Positions 56,022 to 64,000 of a stretch of 64,000 nucleotides of DNA are shown one piece after another (within the stretch, counting starts at the first letter, position 1; every line of letters begins with the position of its first letter). The position numbers were made by a program, and so were the translations under genes. Under the pieces are notes generated by a model that did not search any database, was not told where the DNA came from, and saw only the letters and a list, made by a program, of their open reading frames with translations. This DNA comes from Avibacterium sp. 20-132 (GTDB taxonomy: Bacteria; Pseudomonadota; Gammaproteobacteria; Enterobacterales; Pasteurellaceae): contig NZ_CP091456.1 of NCBI RefSeq assembly GCF_023611925.1, positions 2,460,001 to 2,524,000 of the forward strand, in the 5' to 3' direction.

Positions 56022-58565
56022 TTAAATTGAGCGTTTAATTTCAACCACTTCAAAGACTTCAATTTGGTCACCAACTTTCACATCGTTGTAGTTTTTCACG
56101 CCAATACCACATTCCATTCCATTACGCACTTCTGCGACGTCATCTTTGAAACGGCGGAGAGATTCCAATTCCCCTTCAAAGATCACCACGTTATCACGTA
56201 ATACACGGATTGGGTTATTACGTTTCACCACACCTTCGGTAACCATACAACCTGCGATTGCACCAAATTTCGGATGACGGAATACATCACGCACTTCTGC
56301 AAGACCGATAATTTCTTGCTTAAATTCAGGCTGTAACATACCGCTCATTGCTGCTTTGATTTCGTTAAGTAGTTCATAAATGATTGAATAATAACGCAAA
56401 TCAATATTTTCATTTTCAATGATACGGCGTGCTGACGCATCGGCACGAACGTTAAAACCAACAATAATCGCATTAGATGCCGCAGCTAAAGTTGCATCGG
56501 TTTCAGTAATTCCGCCCACGCCAGAACCAACGACATTCACTTTCACTTCTGCGGTTGAAAGCTCTTGTAAGGCTTGAACGATCGCTTCTACTGAACCTTG
56601 AACATCTGCTTTGACAATAACGTTCAATTCTGCCACATCGCCTTCTGCCATATTGCTGAACATATTTTCCAACTTCGCTTTTTGCTGACGGGCTAATTTC
56701 ACTTCGCGGAATTTACCTTGACGATATAATGCCACCTCACGGGCTTTTTTCTCATCACGTACCACAGTGGCTTCATCACCCGCAGATGGCACACCAGATA
56801 AGCCTAATACTTCTACTGGAATTGATGGGCCTGCTTCTGAAATGTCTTTACCATTTTCATCTCGCATTGCACGTACACGGCCATATTCAAAACCACAAAG
56901 CACAATATCACCACGGCGTAATGTTCCTGATTGAACTAAGATGGTTGCCACTGGACCACGGCCTTTATCAAGATATGATTCAATCACCACCCCAGTTGCC
57001 ATTCCGTCTTTCACGGCACTGAGTTCTAACACTTCAGATTGTAATAAGATGGCTTCAAGTAATTCATCCACCCCTGTTCCTTTTTTCGCAGAAACATAAA
57101 CGAACTGGGTATCGCCACCAAATTTTTCTGCAATTACTTCGTGTTGCAATAACTCTTGTTCGACGCGATCTGGGTTTGCTTCAGGCTTATCAATTTTATT
57201 CACCGCCACAACGATTGGCACACCTGCTGCTTTTGCGTGTTGGATTGCTTCAATGGTTTGTGGCATCACACCATCATCTGCGGCAACTACAAGCACGACG
57301 ATATCCGTTGCTTTTGCACCACGCGCACGCATTGAGGTAAAGGCGGCGTGTCCCGGGGTATCGAGGAAAGTGATCATTTTGCCATCATCTGTTTCAACGT
57401 GGTAAGCACCAATGTGCTGAGTAATCCCGCCTGCCTCGCCAGCTGCCACTTTAGCTTTACGAATGTAGTCAAGTAAGGAAGTTTTACCGTGATCAACGTG
57501 TCCCATAATAGTTACCACTGGCGCACGATTTACTTTTTCAGCATTCACATCACGATCGCCTAATACGGATTCTTCTAGCTCATTTTCTTTACGTAGGATC
57601 ACTTTGTGTCCCATTTCTTCGGCTACAAGCTGTGCTGTTTCTTGATCGATCACTTGGTTAATGGTAACCATTTCGCCCATTTTCATCATTGTTTTGATGA
57701 TTTCAGTGGCTTTCACTGCCATTTTGTTCGCAAGTTCCGCGACGGTAATGGTTTCCCCAATCACCACATCACGGTTTACTGGTGCAGCAGGCTTGGTGAA
57801 GCCTTGTTGTAAGCTACTACCTTTTTTACCTTGCTTACCTTTAGCGCCTTTGCCACCTTTAATGTCTTTTTGATTACGACGATTTGATTCACGCTCATTT
57901 TTGTTGTTGTCGTCTTCACGTCCGCCTTTTTTCGCTTTGGCAACTTTATTTTTACCACGACCACGATTTTCATTGCGGCGCTCTTCTTCGTCTTCTGCTT
58001 CGCGCGCATAGCTTGAAGTCAGATGATAATCTGAATAATCTTCAGAAATTTCATTTTTTTCATCCGCACTTGCTAAATCCGCATAGCGTTTCGCTTCTTC
58101 TGCCGCTTTACGTGCTTGCTCTTCTGCTTTTTGACGTGCTAATTCATCCGCTTTACGGCGAAGTTCTGCTTCTTCGGCTTTAAGACGTTCTTTTTCTTCA
58201 TTAATTGCTTTATTCGCGCTGTCTTTTGCGGTTTTATCCGCATTTTCTTTTGCTTTTTGTTCAGCCTGACGTTTTTCCTGCTCTGCTTTTTCCGCTTCTT
58301 TTTTCGCTTTTTCAGCTTCTTTCTGTGCTTTTTCTGCGGCTGCTTTCTCTTCAGCCGCTTTCTTCTCTGCTTCTTGTTTTGCTTTTAAGCGAGCCTCTTC
58401 TTCCGCACGAATTGCAGCTTCTGTTGGAACAGTGCGTTTTTTGCGTACCTCTACTTGTACCGTTTTATTTTTACCGGTACTTGTGGTGGTATTTGCCGTA
58501 GTTTTAGTACGGCGTTGTATGCTTAATTTTTTCGGTGCATCCGATTTTTTGACTTCATCTACCAT
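56022..58565 (-). CDS. infB: Translation initiation factor IF-2
   Basis: 847-residue GTPase that places fMet-tRNA on the 30S subunit. N-terminal ~230 residues are a long Lys/Glu/Ala coiled coil; then the G domain with [17 protein letters not shown] and NKIDKPE, followed by domains II, III and the fMet-tRNA-binding C-terminus. There is no uptake signal inside the gene. It lies 17 bases after nusA. Confidence 0.98.
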   Translation of the reverse strand: MVDEVKKSDAPKKLSIQRRTKTTANTTTSTGKNKTVQVEVRKKRTVPTEAAIRAEEEARLKAKQEAEKKAAEEKAAAEKAQKEAEKAKKEAEKAEQEKRQAEQKAKENADKTAKDSANKAINEEKERLKAEEAELRRKADELARQKAEEQARKAAEEAKRYADLASADEKNEISEDYSDYHLTSSYAREAEDEEERRNENRGRGKNKVAKAKKGGREDDNNKNERESNRRNQKDIKGGKGAKGKQGKKGSSLQQGFTKPAAPVNRDVVIGETITVAELANKMAVKATEIIKTMMKMGEMVTINQVIDQETAQLVAEEMGHKVILRKENELEESVLGDRDVNAEKVNRAPVVTIMGHVDHGKTSLLDYIRKAKVAAGEAGGITQHIGAYHVETDDGKMITFLDTPGHAAFTSMRARGAKATDIVVLVVAADDGVMPQTIEAIQHAKAAGVPIVVAVNKIDKPEANPDRVEQELLQHEVIAEKFGGDTQFVYVSAKKGTGVDELLEAILLQSEVLELSAVKDGMATGVVIESYLDKGRGPVATILVQSGTLRRGDIVLCGFEYGRVRAMRDENGKDISEAGPSIPVEVLGLSGVPSAGDEATVVRDEKKAREVALYRQGKFREVKLARQQKAKLENMFSNMAEGDVAELNVIVKADVQGSVEAIVQALQELSTAEVKVNVVGSGVGGITETDATLAAASNAIIVGFNVRADASARRIIENENIDLRYYSIIYELLNEIKAAMSGMLQPEFKQEIIGLAEVRDVFRHPKFGAIAGCMVTEGVVKRNNPIRVLRDNVVIFEGELESLRRFKDDVAEVRNGMECGIGVKNYNDVKVGDQIEVFEVVEIKRSI

Positions 58566-58582
58566 AGTTTTTACACCCTTCT

Positions 58583-60070
58583 TTATTCTTCACTGAACCA
58601 ACAAATATTACGTGCCGCCATAATTAAATCTGCGGCCTGTTCGGCACTTAATTCTTCAATATCGGCTAAATCATCCACACCTTGTTCTGCTAACTCTTCT
58701 AAGGTCGTGATTTGTTTTTCTGCTAATTTGAACGCAAGATGGCGGTTCATTCCTTCAAGATTTAATAATTTATCTTCAATATGCGCTTGTTTTAACGCTT
58801 CTTCTTCCGCTAATGCCGCAGCAGTCAAGGCATTTTTAGCTCGAGTTTGTAATTCCTCAACAAGATCTTCATCTTCTAACCCATCAATTGCGGTTAATTC
58901 ATTAACGGGAACATAAGCAAGTTCTTCTAAGCTAGTGAACCCTTCTTCTACAAGGATTTGAGCAAATTCTTCATCAATTTCTAATGCCTCAATAAAGCGT
59001 TTAAGCACTTTATTATCTTCAGCTTGATGTTTTTCATTAAGCTCTTCTGTGGTCATTACATTTAATGTCCAACCTGTCAGTTGTTTGGCTAGACGTACAT
59101 TTTGTCCATTACGTCCGATGGCTTGTGGCAAGTTTTCCGCTTCAACCGCAATATCCATAGAATGATTATCTTCATCAACAACAATAGACGTCACATCCGC
59201 CGGTGCCATTGCATTAATCACAAACTGAGCTGGATTGTCATCCCATAACACAATATCAACACGCTCTCCGCCTAATTCATTGGTAATTGCCTGCACGCGT
59301 GAACCGCGCATTCCGACACAAGCCCCAACAGGATCAATACGTTTATCATTGCTTTTTACAGCAATTTTAGCGCGCGAACCCGGATCACGTGCTGCACCTT
59401 TGATTTCAATCAGCTCTTCACCGATTTCAGGTACTTCAATGCGGAATAATTCAATAATCATTTCAGGTTTTGCACGGGTAACAAAAAGCTGTGCGCCTTT
59501 GCTTTCTGGGCTAACGCGGTATAACACACCACGCACACGATCACCCGGGCGGAAATTCTCGCGTGGTAACATATCTTCACGCAAAATCACCGCTTCCGCT
59601 TGCTGACCTAAATCTAAAATAATATTTTCACGGTTTACTTTTTTCACCGTTCCCGTCACAATTTCGCCCTCATTAGAACGGAATTGCTCAACGATTTTGT
59701 TACGCTCCGCTTCACGGATTTTGCTACTAATCACTTGGCGTGCGGTTTGCATTGTAATACGGTCAAACGCCACAGATTCAATTTGATCTTCCACATAATC
59801 CCCAACCTGTACATTAGGATCATCAAATTGTGCCGCTTCAAGGGTGATTTCTTTTGTTGGATTGGTTACTTCATCCACCACTAACCAACGGCGGAATGTA
59901 TCAAATTCACCCGTTTTTGGATCGATCACTACACGCACATCAATTTCTTGTTCATATTTTTTTCTCGTAGAGAGAGCAATCGCACTTTCTAAAGCCTCAA
60001 AAATTTTCTCACGAGGTAACAATTTTTCATTTGATACTGCTTCCGCAGCTAATAAAATCTCTTTACTCAT
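58583..60070 (-). CDS. nusA: Transcription factor NusA
   Basis: 495 residues. N-terminal RNA-polymerase-binding domain, S1 domain (about 135-200), KH1/KH2 ([32 protein letters not shown]), and two acidic repeat domains at the C-terminus ([40 protein letters not shown]). It modulates pausing, termination and antitermination, and in E. coli limits its own operon. Confidence 0.98.
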   Translation of the reverse strand: MSKEILLAAEAVSNEKLLPREKIFEALESAIALSTRKKYEQEIDVRVVIDPKTGEFDTFRRWLVVDEVTNPTKEITLEAAQFDDPNVQVGDYVEDQIESVAFDRITMQTARQVISSKIREAERNKIVEQFRSNEGEIVTGTVKKVNRENIILDLGQQAEAVILREDMLPRENFRPGDRVRGVLYRVSPESKGAQLFVTRAKPEMIIELFRIEVPEIGEELIEIKGAARDPGSRAKIAVKSNDKRIDPVGACVGMRGSRVQAITNELGGERVDIVLWDDNPAQFVINAMAPADVTSIVVDEDNHSMDIAVEAENLPQAIGRNGQNVRLAKQLTGWTLNVMTTEELNEKHQAEDNKVLKRFIEALEIDEEFAQILVEEGFTSLEELAYVPVNELTAIDGLEDEDLVEELQTRAKNALTAAALAEEEALKQAHIEDKLLNLEGMNRHLAFKLAEKQITTLEELAEQGVDDLADIEELSAEQAADLIMAARNICWFSEE

Positions 60071-60094
60071 TTTTTCTTTTCTTCCTATATAAAC

Positions 60095-60550
60095 TTAAAA
60101 TTTAGGTACCACATTGGCTTTTTGAATGTTACCAAATACCAATACTTGAGGCTGTCCATCAACCATTAACGTCAGCATATCATTTTCAATATGCGCTAAT
60201 TTTCCTTGCCACTTACGGCGTTCTAATACAGGAATACGTAAATGCACGATAATCTCTTGATCAATAAAACGAGCATATTGCGCTAAGGTAAATAATGGAC
60301 GATCAAGCCCCGGTGAAGAGACTTCAAGGTTATATTTATCCGCAATCGGATCTTCCACATCTAAAATCGCGCTGACCTGACGGCTCACATCTGCACAATC
60401 ATCAACGGTTACGCCACCTTCTTTATCAATATATAAACGCACGGTTAAAAATCTTCCCATACGCTGGCATTCGATACCCCAAAGTTCACAGCCTAAATCC
60501 TGTACAGAATCCTTGAGTAAATCAGATAATTTTTCTTCTAATGTTGCCAA
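60095..60550 (-). CDS. rimP: Ribosome maturation factor RimP
   Basis: 151 residues. The start codon is TTG (60548-60550), with AGGAGG six bases before it. [48 protein letters not shown] are typical of the family, needed for 30S assembly. First protein gene of the metY-rimP-nusA-infB operon. Confidence 0.96.
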   Translation of the reverse strand: MATLEEKLSDLLKDSVQDLGCELWGIECQRMGRFLTVRLYIDKEGGVTVDDCADVSRQVSAILDVEDPIADKYNLEVSSPGLDRPLFTLAQYARFIDQEIIVHLRIPVLERRKWQGKLAHIENDMLTLMVDGQPQVLVFGNIQKANVVPKF

Positions 60551-60579
60551 TTAACGCCTCCTACACAAAATTAGGACGT

Positions 60580-60601
60580 AAAAAAAGGGCTATCAGCCCA
60601 G
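60580..60601 (-). terminator. Second terminator-like hairpin between metY and rimP
   Basis: On the minus strand, GGGCTGATAGCCC followed by seven T residues, 30 bases before the rimP start. As it lies after metY but before an operon of essential genes, it is probably an attenuator. Confidence 0.7.
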
Positions 60602-60624
60602 TTCTACATCTAAATTGCTCGTAC

Positions 60625-60653
60625 AAAAAAACCCCAAAATTGGGGTTCTTTTT
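60625..60653 (-). terminator. Terminator after tRNA-fMet
   Basis: On the minus strand, stem AACCCC/GGGGTT and a T-run; begins 19 bases after the tRNA end. Confidence 0.8.
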
Positions 60654-60671
60654 ACTGAACTTTCTATGAAT

Positions 60672-60748
<77 letters not shown>

Positions 60749-60829
60749 TCCGAAATATGTGGCGTATTATACCTATAGAAAAACAAATAGCAAGGCTTTA
60801 TCAAAAAAACTTGTAAAAAAGCACCGCAC

Positions 60830-61558
60830 TTAGTTGTTTAAGGTGTTTTCAAATAAACGATAAATCGCAATAAGATCCATTCTTGCAATAGGCTTAAAAG
60901 GTAACAATAAATAATACAGCCAACGGTTTTTTCGCAAAAAAGAAACCGTTCGTTGCCAAATATCAGGTTCACAGTATTGTTGATATTTCTCAATGGTTAA
61001 ACGCATTTGCTCATCAGAAATGCTATCTGAACGCCCAAGACTGTGAATAAAAATAAGGCTATCTCGTACTTTTTGCCAATTTAAATTCGTCTGATTAGAA
61101 CGGGATTCAAAATCAATAAACTGTACCTTGCCTTCGTGCCACGCCATATCACGTAGTGCTGGGCGACCGTGAACCAAACCTTTCTTATGCAAATCCGTTA
61201 AGGCTTTTACCCCATCTTCCAAAATAGCCAGCTTCTGTATTGAACTGAGATCAGGTTTATCCACCCAATAGCTGATAGTCTTACCCGCATCTTTTAGCAC
61301 TAAAAAATCTTCGCCAAATGCCATTAATTGTGGCACGGGTGCTTTTTTTTCAGCTAAAAACTGCAAGGTGTTCAATTCGTTTTGAAAAGCTTTTTTGGGT
61401 TGAGGTTTAAGTAAACGCCAAACGCCTTTAAGTTGTTCAGGTTGTTTGAGCCAGTAGCGCTGATTTTCATATTCAAAGCTAATAATTCGCTCACCTTTAT
61501 GCTGTTTTAGCAAGGCTTGCACCTTTTCTTGAAATTCAATGTGTTGTGCTGACATCAA
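60830..61558 (-). CDS. InaA/Kdo-kinase-like protein
   Basis: 242 residues resembling the lipopolysaccharide-kinase/InaA branch of the protein-kinase fold. N-lobe lysine in RLLKPQPKKAFQNELNTLQFL with a following Glu, and the catalytic-loop equivalent LVHGRPALRDMAW followed by QFIDFES (DFG-like). The loop has HGRPALRD where a canonical HxD would stand. A hydrophobic, basic C-terminus (LRKNRWLYYLLLPFKPIAR) suggests membrane contact. The substrate is not known: LPS core or a protein. It stands alone, with an uptake signal at its 3' end. Confidence 0.72.
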   Translation of the reverse strand: MMSAQHIEFQEKVQALLKQHKGERIISFEYENQRYWLKQPEQLKGVWRLLKPQPKKAFQNELNTLQFLAEKKAPVPQLMAFGEDFLVLKDAGKTISYWVDKPDLSSIQKLAILEDGVKALTDLHKKGLVHGRPALRDMAWHEGKVQFIDFESRSNQTNLNWQKVRDSLIFIHSLGRSDSISDEQMRLTIEKYQQYCEPDIWQRTVSFLRKNRWLYYLLLPFKPIARMDLIAIYRLFENTLNN

Positions 61559-61587
61559 ACAACCTCATACTATACTTACATCAATAA

Positions 61588-63030
61588 TTATTTCCAAACA
61601 TCCGGATTTACGCCACGTTTAAGAAGCTCTGGATGTTCTTTAATTTTAAATTCTGGCTCACGAATGCCTGCTTTAATTTGGCGTTGATAATCTTTTAATA
61701 ACGTCCAAACAATCGGGGAAAGCAACACGATAGACACCAAGTTAATTAATGCCATCACCGCCATTACCGTATCGGCGAAGCTCCATACCACATTCCCTGA
61801 ATTCACTGCACCAAAGTACACGAAAAATAGCACCACTAAGCGGAAAAGAAACACCACTACTGGGCGATTTTTGAGGAAACGGATATTACTTTCTGCATAG
61901 GCATAGTTACCAATAATAGAAGAAAATGCAAATAGCAATAAGATAAAAGCAAGGAAATGCAAACCAAATTCACCCACGTGATATTGTAAAGCGTTTTGTG
62001 TAAGGGAAATACTTTTCAGCGTTTCACCACCGTAATTGTCTGATAGCAAAATGATGATAGCCGTACAAGAACATACAATAATGGTATCAACAAACACGCC
62101 AAGCATTTGAATTACCCCTTGGCTCACCGGGTGTTTAACATCCGCAGTGGCCGCCGCATTTGGCGCCGATCCCATACCCGCTTCGTTAGAAAATAAACCA
62201 CGTTTAATTCCCATTAGCATTGCTTTAGAGAAAATCGCACCAAACATACCGCCAGCCATTGCATCAAAAGAGAAAGCACTATGCACAATGTTAGCAATCA
62301 CAGCTGGGATCATTTCAATATGCATTCCCATAATGATTACTGCCATAATTAAATAGAACAGTGCCATTATCGGTACAATACGAGCCGATACTTTACCAAT
62401 ACGTTTCACCCCACCAAAAATAATTAAGGCGGTTAAAATCACCAAGCCAATTCCTACGTAATTTGGATTCCATTTCCACGCATTACCTGTTGCTTCAACA
62501 ATGGCATTAGATTGTACCGCATTAAAGGCAAAACCAAAGGTAAAGATTAACGCAATGGCAAAGCACGCCGCCAGCCAGCGAGATTTTAAGCCTTGCACAA
62601 TATAATAAGCAGGTCCACCGCGGCTCACCCCATCTTTATCTTTTAATTTATATAATTGAGCAAGAGACGACTCTGCCACTGCGCTAGACATACCAATCAA
62701 CGCCGTTACCCACATCCAGAACACCGCACCTTCACCACCAATCGCAATTGCTGTGGCAACACCGCCAATATTCCCTACGCCCACACGGCTCGCTAGCCCT
62801 GTTGCAAAGGCTTGAAAGGGTGTTAAAGAATCCCCCGTAGAAGCGCGCCCAAACCACATTTCACGTAAACTTTGTGGAAATAAACGTAACTGCACCAACC
62901 CCGTCGTCACGGTAAAGAAAATGCCGACACCTAAAAGGGTAATTACGGTAATATCCCAAAGAGGGCCATCAAATGTTTCGACAAACCACGTTAAGGCGTG
63001 TTCCACGTTGCTGATAATTTGCTCAATCAT
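61588..63030 (-). CDS. AGCS-family sodium:alanine/glycine symporter
   Basis: 480 residues with about 11 helices. Family motifs: PFQAFATGLASRVGVGNIGGVATAI, GSAPNAAATADVKHP, and the VFWMWVTALIGMSSAVAES stretch. It imports alanine or glycine with sodium. No glycine riboswitch is visible upstream. Divergent from the gluconate dehydrogenase gene. Confidence 0.93.
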   Translation of the reverse strand: MIEQIISNVEHALTWFVETFDGPLWDITVITLLGVGIFFTVTTGLVQLRLFPQSLREMWFGRASTGDSLTPFQAFATGLASRVGVGNIGGVATAIAIGGEGAVFWMWVTALIGMSSAVAESSLAQLYKLKDKDGVSRGGPAYYIVQGLKSRWLAACFAIALIFTFGFAFNAVQSNAIVEATGNAWKWNPNYVGIGLVILTALIIFGGVKRIGKVSARIVPIMALFYLIMAVIIMGMHIEMIPAVIANIVHSAFSFDAMAGGMFGAIFSKAMLMGIKRGLFSNEAGMGSAPNAAATADVKHPVSQGVIQMLGVFVDTIIVCSCTAIIILLSDNYGGETLKSISLTQNALQYHVGEFGLHFLAFILLLFAFSSIIGNYAYAESNIRFLKNRPVVVFLFRLVVLFFVYFGAVNSGNVVWSFADTVMAVMALINLVSIVLLSPIVWTLLKDYQRQIKAGIREPEFKIKEHPELLKRGVNPDVWK

Positions 63031-63305
63031 AATTTCTCCTCATAATGAAAGACTGCATTCTAATAGATTTTATATAAAGAGAGAACAATTAGGATAAAAA
63101 AGAGAATAAAAAATTAAAAAATCCTCTATTTTTAAAAACTTTTAAAAAAATTACCGCACTTTATTATTCAACATTTAATTCACTGACTAAAAAGAGTGAG
63201 GAGAGATTAAACAAAAAACAGAGTTCAAAAATAAAATCGCTGATTATTTACTCAAATTTTTCATCAAAAACCTCATAAGGCATAAAAATTCGGTGCAATT
63301 CACAA
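63031..63305. other. Divergent promoter region, left part
   Basis: No ORF; very A/T rich; one uptake signal at 63153-63161. The CRP site and promoter of the next gene lie at its right. Confidence 0.5.
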
Positions 63306-63350
63306 AAATGTGAACTACATCACATTCTATTTCTCATAATTCGCTATAAT
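63306..63350 (+). promoter_or_regulatory. Class II CRP-dependent promoter
   Basis: TGTGA-N6-TCACA at 63309-63324 with A/T flanks (AAA ... TTC) is a near-consensus cAMP-CRP site, and a perfect TATAAT lies at 63345-63350. A start at about 63357 would place the site centre near -41, the class II position. The downstream gene starts at 63445. Confidence 0.85.
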
Positions 63351-63444
63351 AAAATTGAAATAATGGTTTAATAATTTTAAAATTACAAAGTCTAAATAAT
63401 AAATTTCAATGACAACCTCATTTTAAGGAGTTTAAGGAGCAACT

Positions 63445-64000
63445 ATGTCAAATATTTTAGAGCAATTCTCATTAAAAGGTAAAATCGCCTTAGTTACAGG
63501 GGCATCATACGGTATCGGCTTTGCTATCGCGTCAGCACTCAGTCAGGCAGGTGCAAAAATTGTATTCAATGATGTAAATGAAGAAAACCTCAAAAAAGGT
63601 CTCGCTGCCTATAAAGAAGCAGGTATTGATGCACAGGGTTATTTATTTGACGTAACAGACGAAAATGCGGTAAAAGAACACGTCGCTAAAATTGAAAACG
63701 AAGTGGGCGTAATTGATATTTTAGTAAACAATGCGGGGATTATCCAACGTATCCCAATGCTAGAAACCACCGCAGCAGACTATCGTAAAATTATCGACAT
63801 CGATTTGACGGGTCCATTCATTATGTCGAAAGCGGTATTGCCTTCTATGATCAAAAAAGGACACGGTAAAATCATCAACATCTGCTCAATGATGAGTGAA
63901 TTAGGCCGTGAAACTGTGGTGGGTTATGCCTCCGCCAAAGGTGGATTAAAAATGCTCACCAAAAACATCTGTTCAGAATTTGGTGAAGCAAATATTCAAT
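63445..64000 (+). CDS. Gluconate 5-dehydrogenase-like SDR, 3' end outside window
   Basis: First 185 residues of a short-chain dehydrogenase, open to the window end. TGASYGIGFAIASAL (NAD(P) glycine motif), NNAGI, the active-site serine region NICSMMSELGRETVVGYASAKGG with Y and K. The SMMSELGRE segment matches IdnO-type gluconate 5-dehydrogenases, which interconvert 5-keto-gluconate and gluconate. AAGGAG precedes the ATG. A CRP promoter fits a sugar-acid catabolic operon. Confidence 0.88.
   Translation, partial: MSNILEQFSLKGKIALVTGASYGIGFAIASALSQAGAKIVFNDVNEENLKKGLAAYKEAGIDAQGYLFDVTDENAVKEHVAKIENEVGVIDILVNNAGIIQRIPMLETTAADYRKIIDIDLTGPFIMSKAVLPSMIKKGHGKIINICSMMSELGRETVVGYASAKGGLKMLTKNICSEFGEANIQ

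Noticed and set aside
63031..63300. Glycine riboswitch upstream of the sodium:alanine symporter
   Set aside because: The conserved aptamer core blocks are absent in this A/T-rich stretch.

Overview
The window is chromosomal DNA of a Pasteurellaceae member that uses the Haemophilus influenzae type of DNA uptake signal. At least 36 perfect copies of the 9-mer AAGTGCGGT (either strand) are scattered through it, several as inverted pairs that act as terminators. Gene content and order (fnr-uspE, uvrC-kdsB-lpxK-msbA-rec2, metY-rimP-nusA-infB-rbfA-truB, gcvA/gcvB) fit the Haemophilus/Aggregatibacter/Pasteurella/Avibacterium/Rodentibacter side of the family. I cannot name a species from sequence alone.

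Layout. 1-7280: end of a ferritin gene, a small membrane protein, fnr, uspE, a BamE/OmpA-type lipoprotein, sohB, azoR and an HtrA protease. 7512-9850: a degenerate mobile-element patch. It holds an IS1016-like element with a broken transposase, the 5' end of an ICE-type MobH relaxase, a serine-recombinase remnant and a frameshifted IS200-like transposase. 9932-18805: uvrC, yidB-like, kdsB, ycaR, lpxK, msbA and rec2/comEC; the last has a textbook competence (CRP-S) site. 18996-22739: a TPP riboswitch with terminator, then thiM-thiD-thiE and a divergent Nramp-type transporter. 22895-27709: a 1604-residue IgA-protease-type autotransporter with 17 charged 21-residue repeats.

27860-42702: radA, a CYTH protein, phosphate transport (DUF47 + Pit), an SH3 protein, cca, a DUF1919 protein, yfbR, degS, ribD, nrdR, tehB, modCBA and modE. 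42793-48683: a strong orphan hairpin, a PliG-like lysozyme-inhibitor lipoprotein, a TonB receptor, azlCD, metR and a second, frameshifted IS1595-family element. 48731-54504: uvrD, rlmM, gcvA, the GcvB small RNA and ilvE. 54558-60748: the metY-rimP-nusA-infB-rbfA-truB operon, with two terminator-like hairpins between tRNA-fMet and rimP. 60830-64000: an InaA/Kdo-kinase-like protein, an AGCS sodium:amino-acid symporter, and the start of a gluconate 5-dehydrogenase gene behind a near-perfect class II CRP promoter.

How parts work together. FNR/UspE cover anaerobic and stress control. HtrA, DegS and the lipoproteins serve the envelope. KdsB, LpxK and MsbA make and export lipid A-Kdo, and Rec2 takes up DNA carrying the signal repeats seen here. 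ThiM/D/E salvage thiamin under TPP control. ModABC import molybdate under ModE. GcvA and GcvB set amino-acid uptake. I found no convincing wholly new multi-gene system. The items most worth checking are the divergent transporter of the thi operon, a ModC lacking its Mop domain, the autotransporter repeat array, the hairpin pair after modE, and the ICE scar.
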